Origin: Caprimulgus europaeus
Taxonomy: Eukaryota; Chordata; Aves; Caprimulgiformes; Caprimulgidae
Length of the DNA: 64,000 nt
Direction: 5' to 3'
NCBI GenBank assembly: GCA_907165065.1
Contig: OU015529.1
Location: 12,840,554-12,904,553, forward strand
This document shows, one piece after another, positions 1 to 14,033 of this stretch. The translations under genes were made by a program, and so were the position numbers. The notes beneath the pieces were generated by a model that was not told the DNA's origin, ran no database searches, and saw nothing but the letters and a program-made list of their open reading frames with translations. Position 1 is the stretch's first letter, and each line of letters opens with the position of its first letter.

Positions 1-211
1 GGAATAATTTTCATGTCTTCGACCAATGAATGACTATAATTATTAGCCAGGACACAGATATGAGAACATCAGCCACACAAGTTATTGCTTCTGGTCATCA
101 ACTAACTAATCCCAGAGGGACAACAACACATCAGTTTCTCCTGCCGCTAGGCCAGCACAATCTCTGACTCCTCCTTTTCCAAATGCTATAAAATTATAGA
201 TTGCTAGTATT

Positions 212-229
212 AAAAAAAAAAAAAAAAAA
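212..229. repeat. Poly-A run (18 bases)
   Basis: An uninterrupted run of A, followed by an AG-rich stretch. No AATAAA precedes it and no retroposon body is recognisable, so it is called a simple repeat rather than a processed-transcript tail. Confidence 0.9.
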
Positions 230-986
230 GAAGAAAATACCTCTGGCAGTACTGCGCATCACAGGAGATCTCAAAGGCACAACCAATGCTTTAGGCCTGC
301 AGGATGAAGACGTTTTTTAGGAGCAAATAGGCAGATATTGAAGTAAAATGCAGTATTTTCCACTCTGAAAAGACAAGGAGAAACCTCCAAGGGCCATTGC
401 TAATCTGCCCGAAGAATTAATTTCTTCCTGAGTCTAGTTCTGGAGATTGTTTTCATCATGCCCATGTGAGCAAGTTACATCAGTCTGGCCAGGAAAAAGC
501 TCTTTCTTTCCATAAGGGTTTGTGAGAGCATCTTCCCTCCCCTGTTCATGTCAGAGGAAGGATGGTCCAACCAATGCAAAAATGGAATATTGAACAAGTT
601 TTCTGACATAAGTAGGTGCACAGTCTTCTTTTATCTGCAAAAGTGTGTAAGAGGTGTAAAAAGCGTGTTAGAGAACGTATAAGTGACCCCAAGGGGATTC
701 TAGGGTGAGGAAAATGAAAGCATCAACATGAGCAACATATTCCACACTGTAAAGGTCTCCAAACTCTGACAGGTCCACCAGTAGCAATGCCAGAATGAAA
801 GCACTGATCTCAGCACCCTGAGGAACTGGGAAAGGGGAAGCATAACACCAGAAAAAAAGGTAGAAACTGGGAGGAATGTGTATAACAATTCTCACTATAT
901 TATTATTTTTTCATAATTGTTAGTTCTGGACTAATGATAATAAGACTGATAAGATTTTTATTATATTAATAATAAATTCTTGGCTT

Positions 987-1012
987 TATATATATACACA
1001 CACACACATATA
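987..1012. repeat. TA/CA compound microsatellite
   Basis: A short alternating TA block runs directly into a CA block and ends in TATA. It is purely alternating purine-pyrimidine sequence, likely length-polymorphic. Confidence 0.85.
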
Positions 1013-2687
1013 AGATGTGCTTTGTCTTTGCTTATTAAACAAGATTTTTTAGTATAACACCTATCGTAATGCAGTTTCTTTGTACTTTGGAGCCCTCTTT
1101 GGAATTAGAAGAAAAGATCTCAAAATTCCCAAGCATGGAAGTGGGATTTTCAGCCCAAATACAAGAAGCATCTAAAAAATATCTTGAAAAAAGTATATTA
1201 TCTTAGTAGCAATTAATCTAAGTGCTCCTCTACCAATTTCAGTTGGCTATATCACACTAAAATTTTATTGGATGTGTGCAAAGAATATCTAGTGCCAATT
1301 TAGTGTGGTTAGAATTTATCATACTACACGATGCTTAAGAGTACATGTTGTGGTTTTAAGGAAGTTGTATGACACACATAATTTTCAAAATAAAATGAAG
1401 CATTTAATAAGATGTTGTTCAGGATTATGACCTTATGTCAAAAACTGAATATTGGGGACAATATTATGATTCTTCAGCAATTCAGATCTTTACATCACAA
1501 TGACGTGTTCTTGACATTTATTGTTCTAGGCCAAGTGTAAGGTTGATGCAAGAATGATCAGGTGACATTCTTTGCGTTGCACAACTTAGAAGATCAACAA
1601 GAACAGACTAAAAATCTGTGCTTCTACAGATCACATACTGAACTAGCAACATTTACAGAGGATGAACAAATCTTGGGTTTTGATTGAAGAAAATTGCTTA
1701 AAATTTGAGAATCACTGGAGAAGGTTAAAAAAATGGGCAGTGTTAGTGCAAACAAACGCTAATGAATGTGAAACTCAGTAGTGACATATTACAAATTCTG
1801 CCTCTACAACATTCAACCCCAGAGGACCTTAGCTGTTCCTTGCTGTGAATGCCATGTTCCTTAGCACAAACCTTAGCATCTCTATTTTAATCTCCTGTCT
1901 CAGTCAAAAGGCAAAGGTCACAATTTCAAAGTGCAAGGACCTTTCCACGCATTGCTGAGTTTTAATTTCACTGCAAAGAGAACCAAAACAAAATAATTAT
2001 TTAGCACCACATGGACACAGAATACTAGATATGTTCCTAAAATTCTGGGATCCAGATTTATGCTGGATTAATTTATGTAGATGAAAGCATGAAAATGAGC
2101 AAGGTGCCCCTGCACACTGTGGGATGTGATACAAGCTCTCCTCATAAAAACTCCCCAAGATTTTATTTCCCTGTGCTTTTTTTCTCCTTCCCAGGCGTAT
2201 TCTACATCTGTTGTTCTTGTTGTCCAACATCTCTCCACTTGGGAAAGTGCTGCTGGAGGCTTTTAGGAGTGAAGAACATGGGTGGATGCAGCTGGGAAGA
2301 GATGACCAACATGGGCTGAACTGCCTGCACTTACTTTCAGGGCTGCTCTATGCTTGGACCAGTGACTTACGGCCACTGTGTGACATCCCTTACTCCACAA
2401 TCAATGGCTCTGAAGCCAGTACTGTTACACCTGAGATACTCTCCAGTTGAATAACTACTCCTGATACCTCCATTTTGGTGCTGATAAAGCCAAAAAGATA
2501 AACTGGAGAACAAATGGGGCACTTGAAGAACAATTCATCTTGGGGAGCCTAAAGCGACAACTCCTTTCTTTCAAAAACTCCTGTAATATCTTCTTCTTTG
2601 TGAGGAGTGGAGAGTTACAGAGAGTGACAGGAGACAGAAGTTACACAGCACCTTGAATCTAAACTCGATTTTTGTCCAGACATAAAT

Positions 2688-2726
2688 TAAGCTGTAAACT
2701 CACCCAGCCAGAGAGTTTACAGCTTA
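2688..2726. repeat. Perfect 14-bp inverted repeat with 11-base loop
   Basis: TAAGCTGTAAACTC at 2688-2701 is exactly reverse-complementary to 2713-2726. The 11 bases between (2702-2712) would form a loop. The stem can extend by one G-U and one A-U pair if transcribed. It is too short for a typical microRNA precursor and is not followed by a T run. It could be a chance palindrome or the ends of a tiny mobile-element relic. Confidence 0.7.
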
Positions 2727-2939
2727 GTAAACTTAGTAGAGGGAAATGCTGTCATTTCCAGAGTGGAAAAGAAAACTGACATCCTTTTGCATGCATATCA
2801 TGTTTCAGTTAAGAAGCTCACTGTTAATAGTCAAAGCTGTGAGGAAGCAGACATCCAGCTTGCCAGTAAAAAAACCAAAAAATGTGTTTGCTTCACACTG
2901 GGATGTCATTTCAGTTGTGGTTTACATTCAACATTTCAG

Positions 2940-3155
2940 ATTTCTAGGAAGAAATTCTTTCTTGTGAGGGTGGTCAGAGACTGGAACAAGTTGCCCAGAG
3001 AAGTTGTGGATGCCCCCTCCCTGGAAGCATTTAAGGCCAGGATGGATGAGGCTTTGAGCAACCTGGTCTAGTGAAGGTGTCCCTGCCATGGTAGGGGGGT
3101 TGGAACTGGATGATCTTTAAGGTCCCTTCCAACCCAAACGATTCCATTATTCTAA
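2940..3155 (+). mobile_element. CR1 LINE 3'-end fragment
   Basis: About 215 bases match the terminal part of avian CR1. They comprise the end of the reverse-transcriptase reading frame (the translated stretch with WNKLPREVVDAPSLEAF), a stop, then the 3' untranslated end with GGATGATCTTTAAGGTCCC. The 3' terminus is near 3154, where the tail has decayed to ATTCCATTATTCTAAG. It is severely 5'-truncated, as is usual for CR1, and non-functional. The frame is readable for about 40 codons up to its stop at 3071, so the copy is only moderately old. Confidence 0.9.
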
Positions 3156-4229
3156 GATGCTATTTCCATCCCCACTGAATCACAGTACCACCAGAAATGT
3201 GTATTTCTTCAGCTGCATATGTAAAATCTAAGCAGTGCTACAATGAAAGGCAAATCCTTAAGCTCTGCATACTGGTAGCTTGTTGATGATTCATTGAACT
3301 CTTTCCTCTCAGAAACTGGTCCCTGCCTGAGAGACAAATAAATCATCTGCATGGACGGTAATCACCCTTTGTGGAACAGAAGATTTTGTAGGTCTTCAGA
3401 CTTTGTTCTTGTCTTAATCACAGGTATAGACTCAAAAACCGTTCTTTTTAAAGTCCCATTGGAGAAACTGGAACATCTCCTTCATGTTGCTTGGTTGTAT
3501 TTTATCCACCTAAACTTTTGCTTTTCAGATTGAGAAATTCTTACATAAACCCTCAGAGTTTTCAAGTGCTGGAGCATCCTGTCCTGGAGGACACTGACAT
3601 AATCAATTAGCAAAGCTTAAAAAAACACCACAGGTCCCCAGAGAGGGAGAGAGACAAAAGACACCTTGAAGAAAATGGCAAGTGATTAATAATATCAAAA
3701 CAGGGGAAATGAGATTATATCTAAAAGCTCCTTGAACAGAAGATAGAGGAAGATACAGTTCCAAGATCATTTATGACGAGCCTCTTCCACAAAAAAACAT
3801 ATCAGCACATATAAAGACCAAATTTCACCATTTATGAAGGTATTCTCCTTCATTCATCTCAGGTAAAACCTCAGCAGGAATACTTTGAGTAGTTTTCAAC
3901 AATGAATGAAGAAAGTGTTTAGCATCTGTCAAAAACTCATTAAAAACCAACAAGACAAACCAAAAATATGGTTCTAAAGAAAAAAACAGGTTTCAGAATT
4001 CAGAGGAGGAAATAGAGTAGTAGTCTCAAAAAGGCTACTAGAAAAAAAAGGAAAAGCATATTCTCCATGGTGAAGGTTAACATTTGTGAATTCAGGTTAC
4101 TTCTAAACAGGAACTTTCTAACTCAAAAGAAGATGAAAGATTGAGATGGACATCCTGGGAAGGGGACAGCAGTGAAAGTCTTTTAGGGCAGACTGGACAA
4201 CTCTTCATTACGATTAACACTAGCACAGG
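3156..4229. other. Unannotated intergenic DNA
   Basis: No gene or clear repeat is visible between two CR1 tails. It is A-rich with short chance frames only. Confidence 0.5.
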
Positions 4230-4295
4230 TGGATGAATTAAATGACCACCTGAAATTCTTTCCAACCATGTGACTTTATGAAATAGAATGTATTT
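4230..4295 (+). mobile_element. Decayed CR1 3' tail
   Basis: The segment follows the order of a CR1 3' end in degraded form: a GGATGAATTAAATGACCACC-like block, then TTTCCAACC, then a TGACTTTATGAAAT terminus where CR1 has a TGATTCTATGA-type end. Upstream similarity is lost, so the 5' limit is approximate. It is older than the copy at 2.9 kb. Confidence 0.55.
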
Positions 4296-5515
4296 GTGTG
4301 AACTGAGCATTTCAGTTTGGCATGTGCCTGACTAGTTGTGGATGTAAGATTAATTAAAAGCTTATCTTGTGATGAAGGAAAGAGAGATGCTTAATTCTTA
4401 GATTCCTGAAAAAATATCTATTCACCTTTCAAATGTGGGTAATTTAGGTAGACACAAGATGCAGGATACAATGTTCTGTAAAAGGCAATTGGCAGAGGAA
4501 CTTTAAAACATTTATTTCTGAGTCATGCATTCAGCACTTCCGTAAGGAACAGGCAGTTTGCAGATCAATCTTTAAGTGATCATTGATGTGAACAACATTT
4601 TCTTTACTACAACAGTACAACTGAGAGGAGCTCAACAGAAGATATTTTTCTCTGTATCTACCTCTTCCAAGGATCTGCCAAGATCCCTTAGCAACACACA
4701 TTTCCCTGTCACACTAATGAGTGTAGTATTGATGCCTCAAAAAAGATGCATCTCTAGCAATAGAGCACAACAGAACATGGCAGATATAGCTGGGCTGAAA
4801 CTGCTCCAAGGGAGGTTTTAGCTTTGAGGATCACAGTGAAACTGAGCCTCCTCTGTGTGCACAGTACTCTTTCTTACCTCTCTGATTAGACAACCATGTT
4901 AACTGAAATAATCCAAACTTATAATTCTGTCCATTTACCTAAAAGAACTTCTGTAATGTCTTCCAAACAATCACACCTCAGAAACAGGACCAAGAACACT
5001 CAGTATTTGCTGCACTTTCTTGGCCTTGTTCCAGAGATTTAAACAGCTCATTATGATAGCAGGGGCCTCTGAAGACCACATGGAATTTGCAATGATATAT
5101 GATTTGCAAATGCTAGAGCTAGAAATTACCCACAGAGTACAACTGCTTAACATTGTTCAGAGATACAGACTTGGTCCCAGAGTAGTACAGTGGCACTGTC
5201 ATGATGCTGTCTCGGAAATACGCTGTTGTGTTTCTGCAGGAGGCTAATTAGTCCCACTTTCCTAACCCAACTGTATGATTTCTTGTGCCATTGTTACCCC
5301 TAGATCATCTCTTTTTGCCTGAAGCATACATGGTCTAATTCAGGTAAGATGTTATCTCAAAAGAGAAAGGGCTAATGCAAAACCTTTTAATGTCTGTTCA
5401 CTTCAATGAACCTTATGGCAAAATAACAGTAGCGGAAATCCAGCTGAGGGGAGATTTGAAAAGAAAATTGAGTGATTCACACAGGAAAGGATATACTTTT
5501 TATGAGCCATTTGTA

Positions 5516-5546
<31 letters not shown>

Positions 5547-5550
5547 CGTG
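5516..5550. repeat. TA/TG compound microsatellite
   Basis: An alternating AT block of about 12 bases passes into an uninterrupted TG block and ends GCGTG. It is a strictly alternating purine-pyrimidine tract. Confidence 0.9.
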
Positions 5551-8500
5551 AATATTACTCCAAGTCTTCAGGAAAAAAAGATTTGTGAAATATACGTGAA
5601 AGCAGACTGTCTATGAAAATATCTCCAGGAAACTAGCAGAGAAAGAGGTTCATTAGATGGGATTTCTTTGTAGGAAAATAATAAAAAACTTGAAAATAGT
5701 TCAACAGCAAGTCTGGCAGTGTACCTATAACTTCTTACTACTCAGCCGTAAGTGAAGCATGGAGCATCTTAATTTACTGGAGAGATTTTTCAAAGTAGGA
5801 TGTACTTCTACATGATCTGGGTCAGCAAGATTGAACAGTGTGACAGACACTTATCGTTGTACAAGTCTGACAGGGCAGTCTTGTCTCAGCCTAAATGCAG
5901 TCTTTATAGGCTTTTTAAGAATTTCATAGCACATTAAATTGTACTGTATCTACCTAGTAAAATGTGTGAAAAACACACAATTGTTTGTTTAAACACATTT
6001 GTATTATTAAAGCCTGTGAACTACCATAATCACCCTGCATTGCAGTCAAAGTCTGAGGCAAGCAATTGATCAAGAGCATTAAAAATATGTTGAATGCCTG
6101 TAGTTACCAATTTATCATATCTACCCTCCTGCTCTTTTTTGTAGTGAAATGAATGATGAACCTATTCCAAACCATCAATTTCCATAAAATGCATACCTCC
6201 AAGTAGGAACACTCTAAAGGATTTATGAAGAGCACAGTGGGCCTGGATACATTGTCTTGTTTGACATTGCTTGTACAAGAAACCTTAAATAAACAAATTG
6301 ATTGTTTTGTATATTTAATTAAAGCTTGATTTAATTTATCAAGAGGGGAATGCCAATTTGCATTCATCAATAGATAAAGTCAGGCTAGAGTCAAGCTGTT
6401 GTCTCAAACCCTGTTTTCATGTTGCCTTTATTGTACTCCTTGTTCTATTTCGTTAGTTTTAAAGGCACAGGTGTTAGACCCTTCTATTCCTTTTTAAATG
6501 TTTTATGAAATGTTTTTAGACTTCAGTACTATAACAGTGATATTTTCATAGCCCTGGAAAAGTTTGCCTAATTTCTCTGCAAGCAGAATTAAGCTGGAGT
6601 TTGAAGATGTGAGACCTAATGCCAGTGCCGTGTCCCAGTTGTGCATATAGCTGGAGATTTGCAGCCCATGACACAAATTGTGCATCCAGATTCCATAGTA
6701 AGCTTTAAAAGTTCGTGCTCTTTTTATTCCCGTCTCTTCTTTCGGCTGCTATTTCTCTTTCATTTGACCTCCAAATCTCTCTGGTTTTTAGTGCAATAAT
6801 TCTTTCTACCATTACCCATGAAATATTTCATAATTCTACCTCTACTCCCCTGACCTGAGCCTGAGCCTATGTCAGCTCGAGATCAATTCAGAAAATCCCT
6901 GCTAGGGAAAGGGACCCAGTCCTCACTCATCTCCCTATCTGATATGGGTGATATATCTACAGATGTCTTTCAGATGAAAGCCTCATACAGCTCATGAGGC
7001 TTATTCTCTGATCCAGCTTCCACTAACTGCACAGGGACAGGTCAGCAGTCATCTTGCTTGTACGCCTGCAAAATAAGATGTCCAAATTCAAAGACAGGTC
7101 TTCAAGTCAGCCTAGTTTTCAGCACCCGTGCTTTCCACTGATTTTAATGAAATTTCAGAAGAGCTATGTTTTTACAAATTTCATTCCACTTTCAATGAAG
7201 TGCCTCTGCAAGTGAGAGGTTACAAAATTCTGAGCCTAATTTCAGACTGATTTAAAAATGTAGTTCTGTTCTTTCTGCAGTTTTATTGTCAAAATACCTT
7301 TCTAAGGTGCATTTTTCTTGCTTTTTCATATATAATTAATTATAAGGGAGGCTTATTATTTAGAGGATAAGATACTCTAATGTAAAGATATCACAGCAGT
7401 TAGATAAGGGGACAGTGAAATCTGAAGCACTACCTGTAAGTGAGCAGAATGCCAATGTTCTGTGGCTCTGATGTAATTAAGCAGTACATTGGTCAGGCTA
7501 GTCAGGAACATAGGAAGAGAAACACTATTTAGAAGAGGCTGGATTGTTATTAAAGAATCTGGTTCAACAAAGCACTTGAGCATGAGTTTAAGATTAAGTA
7601 CACATTTAATTCTCCCTTCTACTGCAAAACATGTTAAAGTGAGTGTAAGCAGAATATGTTAATTATATTCAGAGAATAAACTTGCTGAGCCCACTTCACT
7701 GAGACTATCTCATAATCTTTAATGTATCCATCTTCACAATCCTCCTGTGACAGAAAAACTTGCTATTATCTTCATTTAAAAAAAAAAAATCAAACAGGGA
7801 CTTAAGGAACAGGAGAAAAAAGATTAAGATCACAAAATTATTTAGGCCCTCAGAATCCAACTAATTTTGAAAATGTGAAGGCACCCAATATGCTTGGACA
7901 ATTTTGTGATTGCCATTAGGAGCAAAGTGCACTATTTTAACAAAAAAGGTGCTTTGTGATGTATTTGGATCCCAGTGATCGCAATAGTAGACATGTGGCA
8001 AAGCAACTGAGCTTTCCTCTTCAAGCAAGTCTGAAGTGAAACTTAAATTTACATTTCCTGATGCAGAATAGGACACCTTAACCATGCCTCTAATATATCC
8101 ATGTTTCCCAAGGTTCTGGTAAACAAAACACTAATATCTGAGCTTTCAGTTTTGACTGTCACTAAGGTGTCCTTCACAGACTTTCAGATGCTTAGATGTC
8201 AGGCTGAACTCCATCAAGAAAAGTACATCAGTTAAAATTATACACAGATTAAATCATCACATTGCCAAAATATTTCAAACTACACTTCAACTGGTATCAT
8301 AAAATACAGTTGGCTTGTTTCATTAAAAGAAAGAGATTTTAAAAAATCTAGAAGCTTTGGAGAGAAAAAAATGCATAATTTGTTTTAAAATGCAGTATTA
8401 CAACTGATGATCCAATGTTTTTTTCACTAGAGCTGAAGAAATTTAACAAGATAAAAATAAGGCAGGGAGAGTTTCAAAAGTGCTCTGACACCATGGTGGA

Positions 8501-11500
8501 AATGGATAGCAAAAAAATGGAGGGAAAGTGTTGAGTTGATTAATATGATAAACTCCTAAATTAGATTAGTTTTGTTAATGAATTAATTTTAAAATTCCAC
8601 TTGCCCAAATCTTGCTAAAAATCCTTTACATAAATAACTTTTCCACAGTAGTTGAAATCAATCAAAGTTTCAGAGATGAGAGTACAGTCCTTTGGCTGAA
8701 AGTTCTTAGGAATTTACTTTAAATGTTCAGCATCACAACATGGTGCACTTTCCAATTTTGTTCTTGGTTCCAAGAAACCTGCCACAGGGCAGGAAAATGC
8801 ATCTGACTTCCATTAGCCTTTTCAGTCAGACTGTCATAAATTTCCTCCCTATCCTCAGGATACATCAACAGGAAGATAGACCACTGTATGCACAAAGTAA
8901 AACTAATCTGTTACACAGAAGAAAGGTAATTTTCTTCCAGTTCATTTGCCTGTGAGCATAATTTCTTATATTACAGACCAATCAGTTTGGCGTGGAAGAA
9001 AAATAAAAAAGTTGACTAAAAATAATATAAACTGTGTTCTAAAACCAGCGAAAAATTTTAATTTCCTAATGAGCTCATTTAATCTAGGTAGATGACTGTG
9101 CTCTTTGATAAACTGATTGAAAAATAAATTGCATTTGCAAAAGCCTGCTTGCACAAATCCACACAGAATAGGATTATATTCCAAGGAAAATATGTGAAGC
9201 ATATTGGAATAAGAACTGCAATGACAAGAACACAATAAAGCAAAGTAACATTGAGAGTAAATACAAACAGCTTTTTGATGAAACATTGATTATAGAGGCC
9301 TGAAAAATGACATGAATGGCTGTCTCCAAGGTTACTATTTCATTCCATGAAGTTTATTTTAGGGCTCAGAAATATTTAGTTGCAGATGCTGCCTTCTAGC
9401 ACTGTTAAGAATTGAGACAGCAGCAAAAGGATTAAAATATGTTACAAGAATTGTATGGCTAAACAAGCAGAGACATTTGATGCAGTCCTTCTAGTTACTA
9501 TTATTCTTATGATAATACTTATAGATCCTGAATCTAAGTGGTGTGATTAGATTAGTTCTGCTAAAGAAAAACATAGATGAAATAAGGTAGTAATTGCAAA
9601 ATGTGGTTTTGTGTGAATAGAATTTCTATCTGCACAGAAATGCCCCATGCCCTGTTCAGCTGAGATTTCACTGTGGAAAAGGGTCTGAGGAAGGTTGAGT
9701 AATATGAAATGGAAATGTGTAACAAAGCTTCTTTGATTTTTCACTTCAAACTGAATTCTAGGCATATATTCTGCAGGTTTGAAATGTAACATTGAATGCT
9801 GAAATAGCTTATGTTTTTCACTTGCACTTCTAAATCTGTCCAAGCATAACATAACTTCCCCACTTTCTCCCCAGGGTTTTCTGGTTTTAGTCTTGATCAG
9901 AGGAAAAGCAAATGTCATTACCTCATAACCCTTCCTCCTGACATGTTCATAAGAGTGCTTCTCAGTCCATCCCTTTGGAAGGTTGGGAAGATTAGACAAA
10001 GGAATGATGCGGGTGAGACCGGGTTGCAAATACACACTGTGGGTCAACAGCAGAAACAGGACCAGAACTCAAAACTGGAATTCAGGTCCGGTGTTACAAT
10101 ACTGAACCAGAGCTGACATGAACATGAAAATAACTGACTCTCATCAGGGGACAGCCAAACGATTTAAAAAGCCTGTCATATTTGGGAACAGCACTACTGT
10201 GATACTTAATGCCTATGGTCCTCCTCTTTCCGCTACTCTCTCTTCTGTGCTTCAACTGCAACCTGTTCGGAAAAGGGACATCCTCTTTCAGAACTTCTCT
10301 TGGAGCAGTTCTCACACTGAACTCCATCAAATATTTCCAAGCAAATATGTTGTATTGAGATCAGACTAATTGTGTTTTCAAACACACAGGGACACATTCT
10401 TAATGTAAATACATGGTGAAAAACATATCTTACAGTGCATCTAAGTAAAAGAAAGCATCTATCTTTTGTGGAAATATATTGATATGCATGACACAAAGTA
10501 GAGCAATACCTATTTTTTAATGTCAAGCCAAGTGTCAGTCTTGGATATTTAAAGCACCTGAGTCCCCGTCAAAAATATTATGCATATTCCCAGTTTAAAA
10601 AAAATAAAAAGTGTATCAAAAAAACCAGTATTCAACAACAGTCTCACATTATTTACTGCAGTTGCTTAATGGTCTTCCACTAAAAAGAAAACAACAAACA
10701 AAACAACAACAAAAACCTCTTCAAACTAAAAATGACCCCAAATTTATTAGAAGAGCTAAAAAAAGAAAATTCGTGCCAGCTAAAATATGGTCAGTAGGAT
10801 GGAAAAGAACATAATTTGAAGGATAGGCTCTTAATCTGTTCCTTAATGTATCAAAATTGCTGCTAGTTCTCCTGGACACCTTAACACCAAGAAACACTGG
10901 TATGACTATGCTCATATCTGAATCCATGCCAAAAAGACCATCAGCTTTAGTAAGACAGAATGCCTCTGGGGATAAGTAGTAGAGTGAAAGGCTCTTTGCA
11001 GACAGACATAAGATCTCCCTGGATGCACTCTGAACTTGGATGCTGAGTAGTTGCTGCATGCTCAAGCTAATAAGCCTCCTCGAAAGGCAGGGTGTCTTAC
11101 TTCAGGCTCACCTGTGTGCCACTTCCCTAAAGCTACTTTGCACTGCTTTTTCAGGTATTTAGAGTAAATACAAAGAACTTGGCTTCTGTCTGAGAAAATA
11201 AGAGGTAGAGGATCCTAAGAAGCAACTATAACCTCAGCCGCTCAAGTTGGAGCCACTGGAATAGCAAAAGAAACCTGTCCTTGTGCTGTTCCGTGGCACA
11301 GTAAAAGACCAGAGTTTTGCATTCACTACAGTTTAATCAAAGAGAAAGAATCTCACTGGAAATTAAATCAGGGTCAGACTAAAACCTAACTGATATGAGC
11401 AGGGGAAGCTAAACAAAGACAACAGTTTTGTTTGTTTAAAGGCTGTAAGGATGCAAAAGGAAATCCATTTGTTCCAAGGCAGGTCAAGAACTTTCAAATA

Positions 11501-13483
11501 ATATCTGCACTTTTTCTCTGTGTGTATAGTTTGGTATGACTTTGTGTAATTACTGCAGCACGTAGGAGAAATAAACTTTCACAGAACCCTTTGTTGTCAA
11601 CCTTTTTGAACTATTTCAAAGCACTAAAGCTGGTACTTATTTTACAGATACACATTATCTACATTTCCCAAAGCTTAGTGGGCTGGGCATCAGAAAGAGT
11701 TGCTTTCTACTTCTATGTCTAGCTTGGACAGTAGTGATGGTTTTGTAGTGTGGAGTTATCCAGCCTCATGCTGGGGCTGCAAGTTCCATGGGGAACACAG
11801 AAATTAAGCTGTCATGTTACAGATCTCAAGGTAAGGCAAGAGGTCCAGAAGTTTTGTACAAATATGAATTGCTTGTCTGCACTTCTTAATTCTGTTATTT
11901 GATAAAGTTGTTCTGTACTCACAAGATTCTATCAAAATATTCAGTGCCTTCCACTCCAGAGATGGCTGCATTTCACAGGTGAGTGAAACGATCACTGCAT
12001 AATGTCTGTAGAGCACTTGCTGAACTTCTGTAAAAGCTTTATTATTCCTGATTCAATCTGTGTAAGAGGAAAAAAGGGCATCCAAATGGCACTTAAGATG
12101 GAAAAAAAGGAGCCCTTCATAAAGCTATTAAGAAATTAATAATTACAGGAAGACAGATGTAATTACATCCAGAACATCAATGCAGTTTTTAATGAAGAAG
12201 AATTTCAAGACCCTAAAAACAAATTGAGATAGGAAACTTCTAAGGCTCTCCCACATATCCCCTGCTAGAAAAATGTGGCCAGAGAACAGAGGAATTCCAA
12301 TGTTGTGACACAAAACAGAGTAATTCTGGGGTACTACTGAAAACATTGAGGAAGCTGGTTTGAGCTGTAAAACCATGTCTTCCTTGGTATATGATTATGC
12401 TTGACGTTTACAAATGGTCCTAGTAAGAAAATCTTTATTCTGTTCTCTGAAAATGGGGAAAATGATATTAAAAGTTATCTCCTGTTCAAAACAGTTTCTG
12501 TTTTTCAGCAGAGATGAAGAAATATTAAAGGCTCCCCAAGATTTAAGAAATAGTAAAAAAACTTTTCCTTCCACCCTGCAGAAATCTCTCTATAATGACA
12601 TGATAGAGAAGGCAAGTCATCATCGTCCTTGCCTGTGGTTGAAGCAAGGAGACAACAAAGGACACTTGCATGTTGAGTGTCTGTGTTAGGGCTGTAGCTC
12701 AGTCAAGGAAGAGGTGGGAGAATATTGTCGCTCCTTTGCTCCCCCTCATTCAAATCTCCTGGGTTTGGCATAGGCAAGCAATATATGATCAAAAGGGCAA
12801 TTCAATTGGACAGGAAATTTTCTTCACCTCCTAGCTGCTGTGGAGAAAGTATACAAAGGGGAGCAATAATAGCTGACTCCTCTATATATTGGGGAATTAT
12901 ATGGGAACACAAGCACAGAGGAAACCAAACTGAATTAGCAAGTCCACACAAGGCAGTGATATCATTTAAAATAAGCCTACAAAAACCAACCAGTCCACTT
13001 GCACCCAGTGATGAAACAGGTGCCCTTCACACAGGCAAATACACATTACAGTGAATTGAGTGTTTTGTCAAAATAACGAATTAAAAAAAAAAAAGGTCCC
13101 CAAACAAACCATATAAACCCAGAGCACTATAAAAACAGCAAGGAAGAATAAAATATTGCTAAAATCCTAGGGCTTTAAGAAACAGCTGAAGATGGTGATA
13201 AATGGAAGGATGTAAGCATCAGCTAGAGAAAAAGGCAAACAAAAGGAAAATCTTTTTACCAATGAACTCTGGAAAGGTAATTCTTTCTTGACCTTCTCTC
13301 TTTCTGTTCCTTCAGCATTTAAGTACATCTCTGCACTGTCCTTTCCTTATAACTGTCTTCAAATCCCATATGTTTGCACCTCATCAGGAAAAATAACAAA
13401 TAATGCTATACTTGCAACATATCTCAGTAGGTACAAAACTTAATTAAAAGCAGTACTTTGTCTGATCAATGGGAGAGTTGGAG

Positions 13484-13500
13484 AAAAAAAAAAAAAAAAA
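13484..13500. repeat. Poly-A run (17 bases)
   Basis: A simple A run with no AATAAA or retroposon body in front of it. A second A run of 16 lies at 13810-13825. Confidence 0.9.
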
Positions 13501-14033
13501 TCAAACTGGTCTTAGCACAAAACAGACATTGAAGAATAGCTGCAGCCAAAATATTGCAGAACACAGTCTGGAGAACAATTCTTCACTCACTAAGAAGGGT
13601 GGGAGCTAGCTCTGCTCCAGATTTGCAGCTGTTACAGCTCTGCAAGCTTTGCAGGGACCATGACAGTTTATACCAGCCAAAGCTCTAGCTTGCAGTGGAG
13701 CACATTTGAAGGAATTTCCTGCTCAATATCTGTCTGAAGCTTGTTTCCAGTACTTAATAGAGAACTTCATTTGCTGTAGATGGCAACAATAAAACTCTCC
13801 TCCAAAGAGAAAAAAAAAAAAAAAATCAATTATCAAATTCCTGGCTTCAGCAGTACTTTTTGAGACAGCAGGGAAAAGGACAATCTCTCAAGAGATTTTG
13901 AGGATTTTTGGGGATTTAATAGGAAAGGCACTGCAGACAACAACTTGGCAGTAATTTAAAGACCTGGATGGTATGATTCAACAAGACAGAAGAGATGGGA
14001 ATTTGACACTGAAAAAAAGATTTACCAAAACCA

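Larger units (their letters stand above)
1..2687. other. Unannotated AT-rich intergenic or intronic DNA
   Basis: No supported gene. Open frames on both strands are short (under about 80 codons), lack recognisable motifs and have no convincing splice context. The stretch holds an 18-base A run at 212-229 and a TA/CA microsatellite near 987-1012, listed separately. I see no recognisable transposon remnant. Confidence 0.6.
4296..14033. other. Long unannotated AT-rich stretch
   Basis: No supported gene. The longest open frame here (166 codons, minus strand, 9547-10047) has no recognisable domain and is within chance expectation for this length of DNA. The stretch contains a TG microsatellite at 5516-5550 and A runs at 13484-13500 and 13810-13825. 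Segments near 7735-7860 and 10040-10110 faintly resemble ancient SINE-type sequence but are too decayed to call. Confidence 0.5.

Noticed and set aside
9547-10047. 166-codon minus-strand open frame
   Set aside because: It is the longest frame outside CR1, but one or two of this size are expected by chance in 64 kb. No domain, signal or splice context was seen.
10040-10110. Sequence faintly like the end of an ancient tRNA-derived SINE
   Set aside because: Similarity is limited to short words around ACCAGAACTCAAAACTGG and was judged from memory only. The same holds for 7735-7860 and 18080-18145.
12690-12770. tRNA-like A box (TAGCTCAGT) followed by TTCAAATC
   Set aside because: The T-arm and acceptor stems do not pair, so this is not a tRNA. 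At most it is a worn tRNA-derived SINE, and more likely chance.
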